A stretch of DNA of 64,000 bases from Muricoccus nepalensis (GTDB lineage Bacteria; Pseudomonadota; Alphaproteobacteria; Acetobacterales; Acetobacteraceae), in NCBI RefSeq assembly GCF_006438825.1, contig NZ_RCZP01000001.1, forward strand, positions 187,056-251,055, written 5' to 3'. Shown here in pieces: positions 1 through 10,436 of the stretch (position 1 is its first letter; each line of letters starts with the position of its first letter). Under the pieces are notes generated by a model. That model saw only the letters and a program-made list of their open reading frames with translations, did no database searches and was not told where the DNA came from. The position numbers and the translations under genes are program-made.

Positions 1-4
1 CCGC

Positions 5-772
5 ATGAGCGGCCCCCTTCTCCCGCGCGAGGAGCTGGAGGCGCGGCTCCGCGCCATCGGCGCCGAGCGCTACCACAGTCTGCACCCCTTCCACCGCCTG
101 CTGCACGACGGCCGGCTCAACAAGGGCCAGGTCCAGGCCTGGGCGCTGAACCGCTACTACTACCAGGCGAGCATCCCCGCGAAGGACGCCTCCCTCCTCG
201 CCCGCCTGCCGACGACGGCGCTTCGCCGGGAGTGGCGCCGGCGGCTGGAGGACCATGACGGGGACGGCAGCAAGCCCGGCGGGGTGGAGCGCTGGCTGCG
301 CCTCACCGGCGGCCTCGGGCTGGACGAGGGCTACGTCACCTCGCTCCAGGGGCTGCTTCCCGCCACGCGGTTCGCGGTCGACGCCTATGTCCACTTCGTC
401 CGCGAGCGCACGGTGCTGGAAGCCGTGGCCTCCTCGCTGACCGAGATGTTCTCGCCCGCCATCATCTCCGAGCGGGTGAGCGGCATGCTGCGCGCCTACG
501 ACTTCGTGGACGAGGCGACGCTCGCCTACTTCACGCCGCGCCTCACCCAGGCGCCGCAGGACGTCGCCTTCGCGCTCGACTACGTCGCCGAGGAGGCGCG
601 CACGCGCGAGCAGCAGGAGGCCGTCATGGCCGCGCTCCGCTTCAAGTGCGACCTTCTCTGGGCGCAGCTCGACGCGCTGCACCACGCCTATGTCGCGCCC
701 GGCCTGCCCCCGCCCGGCGCCTTCGTGCCGGAGGCCTTCGCGCCGGGCGCGCGCGTCGCCGAGCCCGCATGA
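5..772 (+). CDS. pqqC: PqqC, pyrroloquinoline-quinone synthase
   Basis: PqqC catalyses the last step of PQQ synthesis: ring closure and eight-electron oxidation of AHQQ with molecular oxygen, in the cytosol and without a metal cofactor. The 255-residue length is normal for the family. Early motifs typical of PqqC are visible, including the [14 protein letters not shown] block, the WALNRYYYQ helix and the RLEDHDGDG segment that carries active-site residues. The ATG lies 5 bp from the window edge, so its ribosome-binding site cannot be judged; pqqA/pqqB probably lie to the left. The stop overlaps the pqqD start (ATGA), so the two are translationally coupled. Confidence 0.96.
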   Translation: MSGPLLPREELEARLRAIGAERYHSLHPFHRLLHDGRLNKGQVQAWALNRYYYQASIPAKDASLLARLPTTALRREWRRRLEDHDGDGSKPGGVERWLRLTGGLGLDEGYVTSLQGLLPATRFAVDAYVHFVRERTVLEAVASSLTEMFSPAIISERVSGMLRAYDFVDEATLAYFTPRLTQAPQDVAFALDYVAEEARTREQQEAVMAALRFKCDLLWAQLDALHHAYVAPGLPPPGAFVPEAFAPGARVAEPA

Positions 773-1044
773 CGGTGGAAGGTGCCACCGTGCTCCGCCT
801 CGCGCGCGGCATGCGCCTGCGCGAGGACACGGCGCGCGGCCGCTGGGTGGTCATGGGCCCCGAGCGGCTCTTCGTGCCCGACGAGATCGCCCTCGAGATC
901 CTCCGCCTTCTCGACGGCGCCCGCAGCGTGGACGCGATCGTGGACAGCCTGGCCGCCCGCTACGACGCCCCGCGGGACGCCATCGGCAACGACGTCACGG
1001 CGCTGCTGCAGGACCTTGCGGGTCGCGGCGTGGTGGCGGCGTGA
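769..1044 (+). CDS. pqqD: PqqD, PQQ peptide chaperone
   Basis: This 91-residue protein is the PqqA-binding RiPP recognition element that presents the precursor peptide to the radical SAM enzyme PqqE. It has the family pattern: an N-terminal beta region ending in the R-W-V-V-M segment, then a winged-helix-like half with [19 protein letters not shown]. The ATG at 769 overlaps the pqqC stop by 4 bp. The open frame extends further upstream inside pqqC, but PqqD homologs are about 90 residues long, which fits this start. The stop overlaps the GTG start of pqqE. Confidence 0.95.
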   Translation: MTVEGATVLRLARGMRLREDTARGRWVVMGPERLFVPDEIALEILRLLDGARSVDAIVDSLAARYDAPRDAIGNDVTALLQDLAGRGVVAA

Positions 1045-2141
1045 CGGAGCCCCCCGCCCCGCTCGGCCTGCTCGCGGAGCTCACGCACCGCTGCCCGCTG
1101 CGCTGCCCCTACTGCTCGAACCCGACCGAGCTCTCCCGCGCCTCCGAGGAGCTCGACGCCGCCACCTGGGGCCGCGTCTTCCGCGAGGCCGCGGCGCTGG
1201 GCGTGCTCCAGCTCCATCTCTCCGGCGGCGAGCCCGCCGCGCGGCGCGACCTGCCGGAGATCGTCGCCCACGCGGCGGCGGCGGGCCTCTACAGCAACCT
1301 CATCACCTCCGGCGTGCTGCTCGACGCGCCCCGCCTCGCGGCCCTGGCCGCCGCCGGGCTGGATCACGTCCAGCTCTCCGTGCAGGACGCCGAGGAGGGA
1401 TCGGCCGACCGCATCGGCGGGCTGCCCGGGGGCCACGCGCGCAAGCTGCGCTTCGCCGAGGAGGTGCGCGCCACAGGGCTGCCGCTGACGCTCAACGCCG
1501 TGGTCCATCGGCAGAACCTGGACCGGCTGCCAGCGCTCATCGACCTCGCCCTCGCGCTCGGCGCGGGTCGGCTGGAGGTCGCGCACGTGCAGTACTACGG
1601 CTGGGCGCTGCGCAACCGCGACGCGCTGCTCCCCACCCGCGCGCAGCTCGACGCCGCGACCGAGGTGGTGCGGGCCGCGCGGGTCGCGCTCAAGGGACGC
1701 CTCGTCATCGACTACGTCGTGCCCGACTACCACGCGCACCGGCCGAAATCCTGCATGGGTGGCTGGGGGCGCCAGTTCATCGCCGTCTCGCCGGCCGGGC
1801 GCGTCCTGCCCTGCCACGCGGCGGAGAGCCTGCCGGGCTTCCGTTTCCCGAGCGTGCGCGAGCACTCGCTCGCCGAGATCTGGTCCGGCTCGGACGCCTT
1901 CCAGCGCTTCCGCGGCACCGCCTGGATGCCCGAGCCCTGTCAGGGCTGCGAAAGGCGGGAGCTCGACTGGGGAGGCTGCCGCTGCCAGGCCTTCGCGCTG
2001 ACCGGCGACGCCGCGGCGACCGACCCGGCCTGCGCCCTGTCGCCGCACCACCACCTCCTCGACCTCGCCCTGCACGAGGCGGCCGAGGCCGGCAGGGAAT
2101 TCACCTACCGCGAGATGGGCCGCGCCGCCGCGGCGACCTGA
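1041..2141 (+). CDS. pqqE: PqqE, radical SAM PqqA cross-linking enzyme
   Basis: PqqE is the radical SAM enzyme that makes the Glu-Tyr carbon-carbon cross-link in PqqA, the first committed step of PQQ synthesis. The CxxxCxxC cluster motif (CPLRCPYC) lies near residue 15 and is followed by the LSGGEP SAM-binding motif. The C-terminal SPASM region carries further cysteines ([23 protein letters not shown]) for auxiliary Fe-S clusters. The GTG at 1041 gives 366 residues, the usual length, and overlaps the pqqD stop (GTGA). Longer frames upstream are out of register with the family. Confidence 0.95.
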   Translation: MTEPPAPLGLLAELTHRCPLRCPYCSNPTELSRASEELDAATWGRVFREAAALGVLQLHLSGGEPAARRDLPEIVAHAAAAGLYSNLITSGVLLDAPRLAALAAAGLDHVQLSVQDAEEGSADRIGGLPGGHARKLRFAEEVRATGLPLTLNAVVHRQNLDRLPALIDLALALGAGRLEVAHVQYYGWALRNRDALLPTRAQLDAATEVVRAARVALKGRLVIDYVVPDYHAHRPKSCMGGWGRQFIAVSPAGRVLPCHAAESLPGFRFPSVREHSLAEIWSGSDAFQRFRGTAWMPEPCQGCERRELDWGGCRCQAFALTGDAAATDPACALSPHHHLLDLALHEAAEAGREFTYREMGRAAAAT

Positions 2142-2144
2142 TCC

Positions 2145-2756
2145 TCAGCGCTGGGCGACGTAATGGGCGATCGCCGCGATGTCGGCGTCGCTCAGCCCCT
2201 TCACCACGCCGTTCATCTGCGTGTCCGAGCCGCGGCGCTGGTCGTCGCGGTAGGCGCGCAGCGTGCCCGCGAGGAAGTCCTCGCGCTGCGCCGCGATGTG
2301 CGGCACCTGGTTCTGGCCGGACAGGTCGGCGCGGTGGCAGATGCCGCAGCGGAGCGGCCCGGCCAGCGCCTCGCCCCGCGCGAAGGCCTCGGCGTTGCGC
2401 GCGGGCCGGTCCTCCGGCGGCGCGTGGGGGAGCGAGGCGAAATGCGCGGCGAGGTCCTCCACCTGCGCGTCGGTGAGTCCGGCGGAGGGCGCCTCCATCG
2501 GCGGCACGTCGCGCAGCCCCTCCCGGAACAGCACGAGCTGCACCGCGATGAACTCCGCTTGCTGCCCGGCGAGCGAGGGGATGTTCTCGATGGCCGAGAC
2601 CCCGCGCGGCCCGTGGCAGGCGCCGCAGCCGCGCTCCTCCGCGAGGGCGGCCCCGCGCGCCGCGTCCTGCGCGCGGGCTCCGGCAAACGCGCCAAGAAGC
2701 GGGAGGGCCAGCGCGAGCGCCAGCCCTCCCCGAAGCAGTGCCCGCAAGCCCCTCAC
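2145..2756 (-). CDS. Diheme c-type cytochrome (c4-like), secreted
   Basis: A periplasmic electron carrier of 203 residues. The GTG at 2756 overlaps the stop of the upstream PQQ-type dehydrogenase gene (GTGA), so the two are translationally coupled. An N-terminal signal peptide (MRGLRALLRGGLALALALP...AGARA) precedes two CxxCH heme c sites, CGACH and CGICH, about 100 residues apart, each in a cytochrome-c-fold domain; this is the c4 layout. By context it is the probable electron acceptor of the dehydrogenase. Its stop lies 3 bp from the convergent pqqE stop. Confidence 0.9.
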   Translation of the reverse strand: MRGLRALLRGGLALALALPLLGAFAGARAQDAARGAALAEERGCGACHGPRGVSAIENIPSLAGQQAEFIAVQLVLFREGLRDVPPMEAPSAGLTDAQVEDLAAHFASLPHAPPEDRPARNAEAFARGEALAGPLRCGICHRADLSGQNQVPHIAAQREDFLAGTLRAYRDDQRRGSDTQMNGVVKGLSDADIAAIAHYVAQR

Positions 2757-3964
2757 CGCCCGTAGGAGATGCGGTAGATGGCGCCGTTCTGCTCGTCCGA
2801 GACCAGCATCGAGCCGTCGGGCATCACCAGCACGTCGGTCGGCCGGCCCTTGAAGCTGTTGTCGCCGGTGTCGAGAAGCCCGGTCAGGAAGGGCTCGACC
2901 GTGCCGCGCGAGCCGTCGGCGTTCAGCGTCACGGTGACGACGTCGAAGCCGCTCTTGTCGTCGCGGTTCCACGAGCCGTGGCGGGCGACGAAGGCGCGGC
3001 CGCGATAGGCCTCGGGGAACATCGCGCCGTTGTAGAAGCGCATGCCGAGCGGCGCCGCGTGCGGGCCAAGCAGCGCGACGGGCGCCGGGAACTCGGAGCA
3101 GACCCGGCCGGTATGGCCCGGGTCCTGCCACGCCTCGCCCGAGCAGAAGGGGAAGCCGTGGTGCTCGCCCACCCGGTTCAGCCGGTGGAAGCTGTCCTGC
3201 GGCGTCTCGTTGCTCACCCAGTCGCGCGCGTTGTTGCTCGCGTAGAGCACGCCCGTGCCCGGCTGCCAGTCGAAGCCGACGGAGTTGCGGATGCCGCGCC
3301 CCACCACCTCGCGCCCGGAGCCATCGGGGTTGTAGCGCACGATCAGCGCATGGCGGTTCTCGTCGATCTCGCAGACATTACAGGGCGCGCCGATGTTCAT
3401 GTAGAGCTTGCCGTCGGGCCCGAAGGCCGCGAACTTCCAGCCGTGATGCGCCTCGGTCGGCAGCGCGAAGGCCTGGGTCAGCTCGACCGGCTCGGCGTTG
3501 GGGTTGCTCGCGATGTTGTCGTAGCGCAGCACCCGGTTGATCGCGATGACGTAGAGAGCGCCGTCCCGCACCGCGACGCCATTCGGGTTGTCCAGGCGCT
3601 GGGCGAGCACCCGCGGCGTGCGCGTGCCGCCCTCGTCCTTGACCGCGTAGACGCGCCCGATGGTGCGCGTCCCCACATAGACCGTGCCGTCCTCGCCGCG
3701 CGTCATCATCCGCGCGCCGGGCATGCCGGAGGCCCAGAGCTCCGCGCGGAAGCCCTCGGGCAGTCGGATGCTGTCGAGCGGGATGCGGTCGGCGGCGGTC
3801 GCGGTCAGGCGCGGCGAGTGCGGCGCCAGCGGGCTGGACGCCTGCTCGGGGCTGCGACCCTGCGCCCAGGAGGGCGGGGCGGCCGGCTGCTGCGCGAGGG
3901 CGGGCAGGGCGAGGGCAAGGCACAGCGCGCCCGCCAGCGGCGCGCGCCAAGTGATCTGGGGCAT
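2753..3964 (-). CDS. PQQ-dependent sugar dehydrogenase family (sorbosone dehydrogenase-like)
   Basis: A periplasmic beta-propeller oxidoreductase of the glucose/sorbosone dehydrogenase family, 403 residues. The ATG at 3964 has a GGAGGAA ribosome-binding site 6 nt upstream and begins a good signal peptide (MPQITWRAPLAGALCLALALPALA). Family features include the PEGFRAELWASG start of the first blade, repeated GPDGKLYMN-type blade motifs, GIRNSVGFDW and the GEHHGFPFC segment. The substrate is unknown (an aldose or sorbosone is likely), and PQQ use is inferred from the family and from the neighbouring pqqCDE genes. The downstream cytochrome overlaps it by 4 bp. Confidence 0.85.
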   Translation of the reverse strand: MPQITWRAPLAGALCLALALPALAQQPAAPPSWAQGRSPEQASSPLAPHSPRLTATAADRIPLDSIRLPEGFRAELWASGMPGARMMTRGEDGTVYVGTRTIGRVYAVKDEGGTRTPRVLAQRLDNPNGVAVRDGALYVIAINRVLRYDNIASNPNAEPVELTQAFALPTEAHHGWKFAAFGPDGKLYMNIGAPCNVCEIDENRHALIVRYNPDGSGREVVGRGIRNSVGFDWQPGTGVLYASNNARDWVSNETPQDSFHRLNRVGEHHGFPFCSGEAWQDPGHTGRVCSEFPAPVALLGPHAAPLGMRFYNGAMFPEAYRGRAFVARHGSWNRDDKSGFDVVTVTLNADGSRGTVEPFLTGLLDTGDNSFKGRPTDVLVMPDGSMLVSDEQNGAIYRISYGR

Positions 3965-3993
3965 CGGTTTCCTCCGGGATGGCGTTTGATGGG

Positions 3994-4010
3994 CCATTCT
4001 TGTGGAATGG
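3994..4010. promoter_or_regulatory. Inverted repeat in divergent promoter region
   Basis: CCATTC-N5-GAATGG sits in the 157-bp gap between the divergent sugar dehydrogenase and Old Yellow Enzyme genes. It could be an operator for either gene. No regulator gene is adjacent, so assignment is not possible. Confidence 0.3.
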
Positions 4011-4121
4011 TAATCACGCCGCCATCCGCAAGACAACAGGCCTTCGCACCGCGCGGGCGCCGGGGCTTGCCGTCCGCACGGGCGCGCGCCAGCCTTCCGT
4101 TCCCGCGCGAGGAACCACCGG

Positions 4122-5237
4122 ATGAGCCGCCTCTTCGAACCACTGCAACTCGGAGGCCTCCGGCTCGCCAACCGCATCGTCATCGCGCCCATGTGCCAGT
4201 ACTCGGCGACGGACGGCGCGGCGGGCGACTGGCATCTGATTCACCTCGGCCACCTCGCTCTCTCCGGCGCCGGGCTGATGATCCTCGAGGCCACCGCCGT
4301 GTCGCCGGAGGGGCGGATCTCGCCCGCCGACCTCGGCCTCTACGACGACGCGACCGAGGCGGCGCTGGCGCGCGTGCTGCCGGCCGTGCGCGCGAACTCG
4401 CCCATGCCCATCGCGGTGCAGCTCAGCCACGCCGGCCGCAAGGCCTCCAGCCGCGCGCCCTGGGACGGCGGCGCGCAGATCCCGCCCGGCGCGCCCGGCG
4501 GATGGAAGACGGAGGCGCCCTCGGCCGTGCCGCATTCCTCGGACGAGGACGCGCCGCGCGCGCTCGACCGCGCGGGGCTCGACCGCGTGCGCGGGGACTT
4601 CGTGCGGGCGGCCGAGCGCGCGGCGCGCCTCGGGCTGGACGGCATCGAGATCCACGGCGCCCACGGCTACCTCCTGCACCAGTTCCTCTCGCCGCTCGCC
4701 AACCACCGCACCGACGAGTACGGCGGCAGCCTCGAGAACCGCCTGCGCTTCCCGATCGAGGTCTTCGACGCCGTCCGCGCCGCCTTTCCCGCGGAGCGTC
4801 CGGTCTGGATGCGCATCTCCGCGACCGACTGGGTACCGGGCGGCTGGGACGTCGAGGGCACGGTCGCGCTGTCGCGGGCGCTGAAGGAGCGGGGCTGCGC
4901 GGCCATCCACGTCACCTCGGGCGGCGTCTCGCCGCAGCAGGCGATCAAGCTCGGCCCGGGCTACCAGGTGCCTTTCGCGCAGCGCGTGAAGGCGGAGGTC
5001 GGCCTGCCCACCATCGCCGTCGGCCTCATCACCGAGGCGGAGCAGGCGGAGGCGATCATTGCCAACGGCGAGGCCGACGCCGTCTCCCTCGCCCGCGCCA
5101 TGCTCTACGACCCGCGCTGGCCCTGGCACGCGGCGGCCAGGCTCGGCGCGCGGGTCGTCGCGCCGAAGCAGTACTGGCGGTCCCAGCCGCGCGAGTACAA
5201 GGACCTGTTCGAGGCCGCCAGCTTCGGGCAGCGCTGA
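4122..5237 (+). CDS. NADH:flavin oxidoreductase, Old Yellow Enzyme family (YqjM/XenA class)
   Basis: An FMN-dependent cytosolic ene-reductase of 371 residues that reduces activated C=C bonds of enones or xenobiotics with NAD(P)H. It has the YqjM-class N-terminus ([25 protein letters not shown], with the redox-tuning Cys in PMCQYS), the catalytic HGAH histidine pair in [17 protein letters not shown], and the NHRTDEYGG loop. A GAGGAA ribosome-binding site precedes the ATG. The length matches the thermophilic-like OYE subclass. The physiological substrate cannot be read from context. Confidence 0.92.
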   Translation: MSRLFEPLQLGGLRLANRIVIAPMCQYSATDGAAGDWHLIHLGHLALSGAGLMILEATAVSPEGRISPADLGLYDDATEAALARVLPAVRANSPMPIAVQLSHAGRKASSRAPWDGGAQIPPGAPGGWKTEAPSAVPHSSDEDAPRALDRAGLDRVRGDFVRAAERAARLGLDGIEIHGAHGYLLHQFLSPLANHRTDEYGGSLENRLRFPIEVFDAVRAAFPAERPVWMRISATDWVPGGWDVEGTVALSRALKERGCAAIHVTSGGVSPQQAIKLGPGYQVPFAQRVKAEVGLPTIAVGLITEAEQAEAIIANGEADAVSLARAMLYDPRWPWHAAARLGARVVAPKQYWRSQPREYKDLFEAASFGQR

Positions 5238-5246
5238 GCGAGGCCC

Positions 5247-6461
<1,215 letters not shown>

Positions 6462-6580
6462 GCGGTCATCCCCCCAGCGCGCCGGGCGGCAGGTTGCACA
6501 GGGCCGGAGCGCGCCGCAAGCTGGCGGCCCCGCCCGCGCCGGCCCTGCCGCGCCGCGGGACCCCAGAACCAGGACACGAG

Positions 6581-7939
6581 ATGCCGCGCGAGATCCGCCT
6601 GAACGCCTTCGACATGGCCTGCGTCGGGCACATCCAGCACGGCCTCTGGACCCATCCCCGGGACCAGTCCACGCGCTTCGGGGAGATGGCCTACTGGACC
6701 GACTACGCGCGGCGGCTCGAGGCCGGGCTCTTCGACGGGATCTTCTTCGCGGACGTGCTCGGCGTCTACGACGTCCTCGGCGGCAGCCCGGACGCGGCGA
6801 TCCGCGGCGCGGTGCAGGTGCCGGTGAACGATCCGACCCTCGTCATCCCCGCCATGGCCGCGGTCACGCGGCACCTCGGCTTCGGCGTCACCTGCAACCT
6901 CGTCTACGAGCCGCCCTTCCTCTTCGCGCGGCGGATGTCCACGCTCGACCACCTCACGGGCGGGCGCATCGGCTGGAACATCGTCACCGGCTACCTCGAC
7001 AGCGCGGCGCGCGCGGCCGGCATCGGCGGGCAGATCGCGCATGACGACCGCTACGACCTCGCCGACGAGTACATGTCCCTCGTCTACAAGCTCTGGGAGG
7101 GGAGCTGGGACGACGACGCCGTGCTCGCCGACCGCGCGCGCGGGATCTACGCGGACCCGGCGAAGGTGCGCGCGGTCCACCACGAGGGGCCGCAGTACCG
7201 GCTCGACGCGATGCACCTCTCCTCGCCCTCGCCGCAGCGCACGCCGGTGCTCTACCAGGCCGGCGCCTCGAGCCGCGGGCGGCGCTTCGCGGCGACCCAC
7301 GCCGAGTGCGTCTTCGTCAACGGGGGCAAGAAGGAGGCCGTGCGCGAGATCGTGGACGACATCCGCGCCCGCGCCGTGGCCCTCGGGCGCGCGCCCGGCG
7401 ACGTGAAGGTCTTCATGGGCGCGACCCTCGTCCTCGGCCGCACCGACGCCGAGGCGGAGGAAAAGTTCGAGGAGTACCGGCGCCACGCGAGCAGCGAGGC
7501 CGCGATGGCCCACGCCGCCGCCTCGCTCGGCATCGACTTCGCGCGCTACGACCTCGACGAGCCGATCTCGACCGAGGGCACCCAGGCGATCGTCTCGAAC
7601 GTGGAGGCGATGACGCGCAGCGCCGGCCCGCAATGGACGCGCCGCAAGCTGCTCGACCAGCTCGTCCTCGGCAGCCGCCAGCAGCCCTGGGTCGGCTCGG
7701 CCGAGCGGCTGGCGGACCGGCTGGTGGAATGGAGCGAGGAGACTGGGGTGGACGGCTTCAACCTCTCCCGCACCGTGGTGCCCGAGTGCTTCGACGACGT
7801 CGCCGCGATGCTCGTCCCCGCCCTGCAGGAGCGCGGCGCCTACAAGACCGCCTACCGGGAGGGCACCTACCGCGAGAAGCTCTTCGGCCGCGCCCGCCTG
7901 CCCGCCTCCCACGCCGCGGCGCGGCACCGGGGCGGGTGA
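6581..7939 (+). CDS. FMN-dependent monooxygenase, NtaA/SnaA/DszA family
   Basis: A luciferase-fold, two-component flavin monooxygenase of 452 residues. It uses reduced FMN supplied by a separate reductase and usually attacks C-N or C-S bonds (nitrilotriacetate, dibenzothiophene sulfone, pristinamycin). Visible family motifs include DGIFFADVLGVYD, LDHLTGGRIGWNIVTGYLDSAA, YEG/WDDD and YQAGASSRGRRFAA. The ATG at 6581 was chosen because the family starts about 10 residues before the first strand; longer frames upstream are low complexity. No flavin reductase is adjacent, so the partner must be elsewhere. Confidence 0.9.
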   Translation: MPREIRLNAFDMACVGHIQHGLWTHPRDQSTRFGEMAYWTDYARRLEAGLFDGIFFADVLGVYDVLGGSPDAAIRGAVQVPVNDPTLVIPAMAAVTRHLGFGVTCNLVYEPPFLFARRMSTLDHLTGGRIGWNIVTGYLDSAARAAGIGGQIAHDDRYDLADEYMSLVYKLWEGSWDDDAVLADRARGIYADPAKVRAVHHEGPQYRLDAMHLSSPSPQRTPVLYQAGASSRGRRFAATHAECVFVNGGKKEAVREIVDDIRARAVALGRAPGDVKVFMGATLVLGRTDAEAEEKFEEYRRHASSEAAMAHAAASLGIDFARYDLDEPISTEGTQAIVSNVEAMTRSAGPQWTRRKLLDQLVLGSRQQPWVGSAERLADRLVEWSEETGVDGFNLSRTVVPECFDDVAAMLVPALQERGAYKTAYREGTYREKLFGRARLPASHAAARHRGG

Positions 7940-7949
7940 GGCCGTCCCG

Positions 7950-8261
7950 TCAGATGAACTGGCCGTGCAGGAAGCCGAGCGCCGGAAGCGGGCGCCAGCT
8001 GCGCGGCAGGTCGGCGCGGCGGATCGGCGAGACGCTGTAGTTCGGCACCGGCATGCTCGAGCTCCGCAGGAAGGCCGCGTAGGCCCGGACCTGCTGCTCC
8101 CGCCAGTTGCGGTCGGCGTCCGCCGCCGCCCGGCTGGGGTAGATCTCGGCCACGCGCGTCTTGCGGCCGATGGCGGCGACGACCGCCCAGAGCTTGTCGT
8201 CGCGCGCCCGGCTGAGGCTGACGACCCGCTCGGCGGGGCTTCCCTGGACGGTCTGGTTCAT
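7950..8261 (-). CDS. Hypothetical protein, small and basic
   Basis: A 103-residue soluble protein that I do not recognise. It is arginine-rich with a predicted helical middle (AAADADRNWREQQVRAYAAFLR) and a Pro/Ser-rich end; it has no signal peptide or cysteines. A weak GAGG site lies 12 nt before the ATG at 8261. It converges with the monooxygenase gene (10 bp) and is divergent from the Bug receptor gene. Codon usage matches its neighbours, which supports it being real. Confidence 0.6.
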   Translation of the reverse strand: MNQTVQGSPAERVVSLSRARDDKLWAVVAAIGRKTRVAEIYPSRAAADADRNWREQQVRAYAAFLRSSSMPVPNYSVSPIRRADLPRSWRPLPALGFLHGQFI

Positions 8262-8502
8262 GCACCGGGCCTCGTTGGTCCAACGCCGGGGGGATGGCTG
8301 CTGGCTGTCGCATGCATCCCCTCCATCTGTGCCCTGCCGGGGCCGCGCACAAGGCGGCCGGGGCACGCGGCGCCGGGGCGTCGCGCTTGCCCGCCGGCCG
8401 GGGTTCGGGAATGCTCCGCCTCCCCCGGGCGGCGCGGGGCGGGGCCGACGAGGGCCCCTTCCGGCCGGCCCGCGCGGCACGAAGCACGAGGAAGCGCCCG
8501 CC

Positions 8503-9468
8503 ATGACGACCATCCGCCGATCGGAGTTCATCGGCCTCGCCGCCGGAGCCGCCGCCCTCGGCCTGGCCCCGCGGGCAAGGGCCGCGGACTACCCGACCCG
8601 CCCGATCGAGCTCATCGTCCCGGCCTCGGCCGGCGGCGGCACGGACGTCCTCGCGCGCGCCTTCGCGGAGGCGGCCAAGCGGCACTCGCCCCAGCCCTTC
8701 ATCATCGTCAACCGCCCCGGCGCCAGCGGCGCGGTCGGCTTCGGCGAGGTGCTGAACGCGCGGCCCGACGGCTACAAGGTCTGCGTCGTCTTCGTCGAGC
8801 TCGCGATCCTTCCCTTCCTGAACCAGATCCGCTTCTCCGCAGACGACTTCCGCATGATCGCCCGGCTGAACGCGGACCCGGCCTCGATCCTCGTGCGGAC
8901 GGAATCGCCCTGGCAGAGCTTCGAGGACTTCATCGGCGAGGCGAAGCGGCGGCCCGGCGGCGTGACGCTCGGCGACTCCGGCGTCGGCTCCATCTGGCAC
9001 CTCTCGGGCGCCGCCATGGCCGAGAAGACCGGCACCAGCTTCCTGCACGTCCCCTATCCCGGCGCGGCCCCGGGGCTGACGGCCCTGCTGGGCGGTCATG
9101 TCGACGCCATGTGCTGCGGCCCGGGCGAGGCGAACGCGCATGTGCAGGGCGGCAAGATGCGCGCGCTCGTCGTCATGTCGGACCAGCGCGTGCCGGGCTT
9201 CGAGAGCGTGCCCACGCTGAAGGAGCGCGGCGTGGACCTGGCGATCGGCACCTGGCGCGGCCTCGGCGTCCCGCGCGCCACCCCGGCGCTGGTGCTGGAG
9301 ACGCTTGGGGAGATCGCCCGCAAGGCCGCGGCCGAGCCCTCCTTCAAGGAGGCCCTGGCGCGGGTGAACCTCGGCTACAGCTACGCCGAGGCCGCCGAGT
9401 TCGACGCGAACGTGGCCGCCGACCGGGCCTTCTTCCGCGACCTGACCGCGCGCCTGAAGCTCGGCTGA
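8503..9468 (+). CDS. Bug-family tripartite tricarboxylate-type solute-binding protein (Tat-exported)
   Basis: A periplasmic extracytoplasmic receptor of 321 residues from the TctC/Bug family, which binds small carboxylates or related ligands. The N-terminus has a twin-arginine signal (RRSEFIG followed by an Ala-rich stretch ending in RARA). The mature protein starts with the family YPTRPIELIVPASAGGGTDVLAR block; the VPYPGAAPGLTALLGGHVDAM segment is also diagnostic. No TctA/TctB membrane genes are nearby. Orphan Bug receptors of this kind are common in Acetobacteraceae and Burkholderiales. A stable hairpin follows the stop. Confidence 0.93.
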   Translation: MTTIRRSEFIGLAAGAAALGLAPRARAADYPTRPIELIVPASAGGGTDVLARAFAEAAKRHSPQPFIIVNRPGASGAVGFGEVLNARPDGYKVCVVFVELAILPFLNQIRFSADDFRMIARLNADPASILVRTESPWQSFEDFIGEAKRRPGGVTLGDSGVGSIWHLSGAAMAEKTGTSFLHVPYPGAAPGLTALLGGHVDAMCCGPGEANAHVQGGKMRALVVMSDQRVPGFESVPTLKERGVDLAIGTWRGLGVPRATPALVLETLGEIARKAAAEPSFKEALARVNLGYSYAEAAEFDANVAADRAFFRDLTARLKLG

Positions 9469-9477
9469 GGGACTGGC

Positions 9478-9505
9478 GCGGCGGGCCCGGATCGCGGCCC
9501 GCCGC
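9478..9505 (+). terminator. Candidate terminator hairpin after Bug receptor gene
   Basis: Ten-bp perfect GC arms (GCGGCGGGCC / GGCCCGCCGC) with an 8-nt loop, 10 bp after the stop codon. There is no U-tract, so termination is inferred from position and stability only. Confidence 0.45.
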
Positions 9506-9528
9506 CTCCGGAGCGGTTGCACCGGTTC

Positions 9529-9548
9529 AACTGATCCATGGATCAGTT
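9529..9548. promoter_or_regulatory. Perfect 20-bp palindrome upstream of hypothetical gene
   Basis: AACTGATCCATGGATCAGTT is a perfect 20-bp dyad 24 bp before the following gene. It has the size and position of a dimeric repressor site. A related half-site (TTGATCCATCC) occurs near 10465, beside the MarR operator, so the MarR protein is one candidate binder (inference). Confidence 0.5.
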
Positions 9549-9571
9549 CTTCTTGATTTCACAGCCGCGTG

Positions 9572-9994
9572 ATGCGATACCGGGGAAGTGTCGCGGGCAA
9601 GCCAGCCTCGCGTCCCGGGAACGCCGCGGTGGCCGCGATCATTCTGCCCTTCGCCCGTCCGATTCCGACGGTGCTGAGCATCACGCAGTCCGAACGGCAC
9701 CTAGCCGCCGGCTGGGCCGCCCATCTCGCGGCGACCCTCGGCGGGACCTGGTGGGTCGAGACGCATCTGAGCGACGACGGGGAGGTCTGGCTCGGGGTCG
9801 TCACGCCCTCGAGCCACGGCGCGCTGGTGGGCGATCTCTCGCTCGCCTGGCTCGTCTCTCGCACGGTGGACGGCTTCGAGGTGTCGAGCGTCCCGGCCTG
9901 CACCAAGTCCGGCGTCTACCCCAGCCTGCGCCGCGCCCTCGCCGCCATCGAGGCCGCGGAGAAGACGCCGCGCGCCATCGCCTACGGTACCTGA
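9572..9994 (+). CDS. Hypothetical protein
   Basis: A frame of 140 residues with no family I recognise. The first 45 residues are basic and low complexity; from about residue 45 it reads like a folded alpha/beta protein (WAAHLAATLGGTWWVETHLSDDGEVWLGVV), ending in an Arg/Ala-rich helix. A GTG at 9569 or a later internal GTG could be the true start, and none has a clear ribosome-binding site. It is convergent with the marR gene, and a perfect palindrome lies just upstream. Confidence 0.5.
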   Translation: MRYRGSVAGKPASRPGNAAVAAIILPFARPIPTVLSITQSERHLAAGWAAHLAATLGGTWWVETHLSDDGEVWLGVVTPSSHGALVGDLSLAWLVSRTVDGFEVSSVPACTKSGVYPSLRRALAAIEAAEKTPRAIAYGT

Positions 9995-10013
9995 GCGCCG
10001 CGGGCGCGTCCCA

Positions 10014-10391
10014 CTACGACGCGCCGCTGGCGACCTTCACGGGCTCCTGCGGGGACGCGGCGGCCTCGCCCATGATGGTGCGCATCTCGCGCAGGAGGGC
10101 GGCGCCCTTGACGGTGCGCTGGACGAGGACGGAGCGGCGGTCCTGGGGGTCGGTCTTGCGGCGGGCGAAGTCGAGCTCGCCCAGCCGGTCCAGCGCGCGC
10201 GTGATGGCGGGCTTGGAGACGTTGAGCGACGCGGCCAGGCCGCGCACGGTGTGCGGCCCCTCGCCGAGGTAGACCGTCAGGAACACGCCGAGCTGGCGCG
10301 CCGAAAGGTCGGGGCCGTCGCGGCGCACGAGGGCGACGATCGTGTCCCGCAGAATTCCGACGAACTGGTCCGGTGTGCCTTGCACGGGCAT
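10014..10391 (-). CDS. MarR-family transcriptional regulator
   Basis: A winged-helix repressor-type protein of 125 residues, somewhat short for the family. The N-terminal dimerisation helix is followed by RQLGVFLTVY, the recognition helix region LNVSKPAITRALDRLGEL, and the wing DPQDRRSVLVQRT with the conserved D-x-R-R. A possible operator (ATGATCG-TG-CGATCAT) lies 46 bp upstream of its start, which suggests autoregulation. The gene at 61086 is a close paralog with a degenerate recognition helix. The ligand is unknown. Confidence 0.88.
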   Translation of the reverse strand: MPVQGTPDQFVGILRDTIVALVRRDGPDLSARQLGVFLTVYLGEGPHTVRGLAASLNVSKPAITRALDRLGELDFARRKTDPQDRRSVLVQRTVKGAALLREMRTIMGEAAASPQEPVKVASGAS

Positions 10392-10436
10392 CGAAGCTCC
10401 TTTTCCATGCCGGTCTGGCTATGCAACGTATCATAG

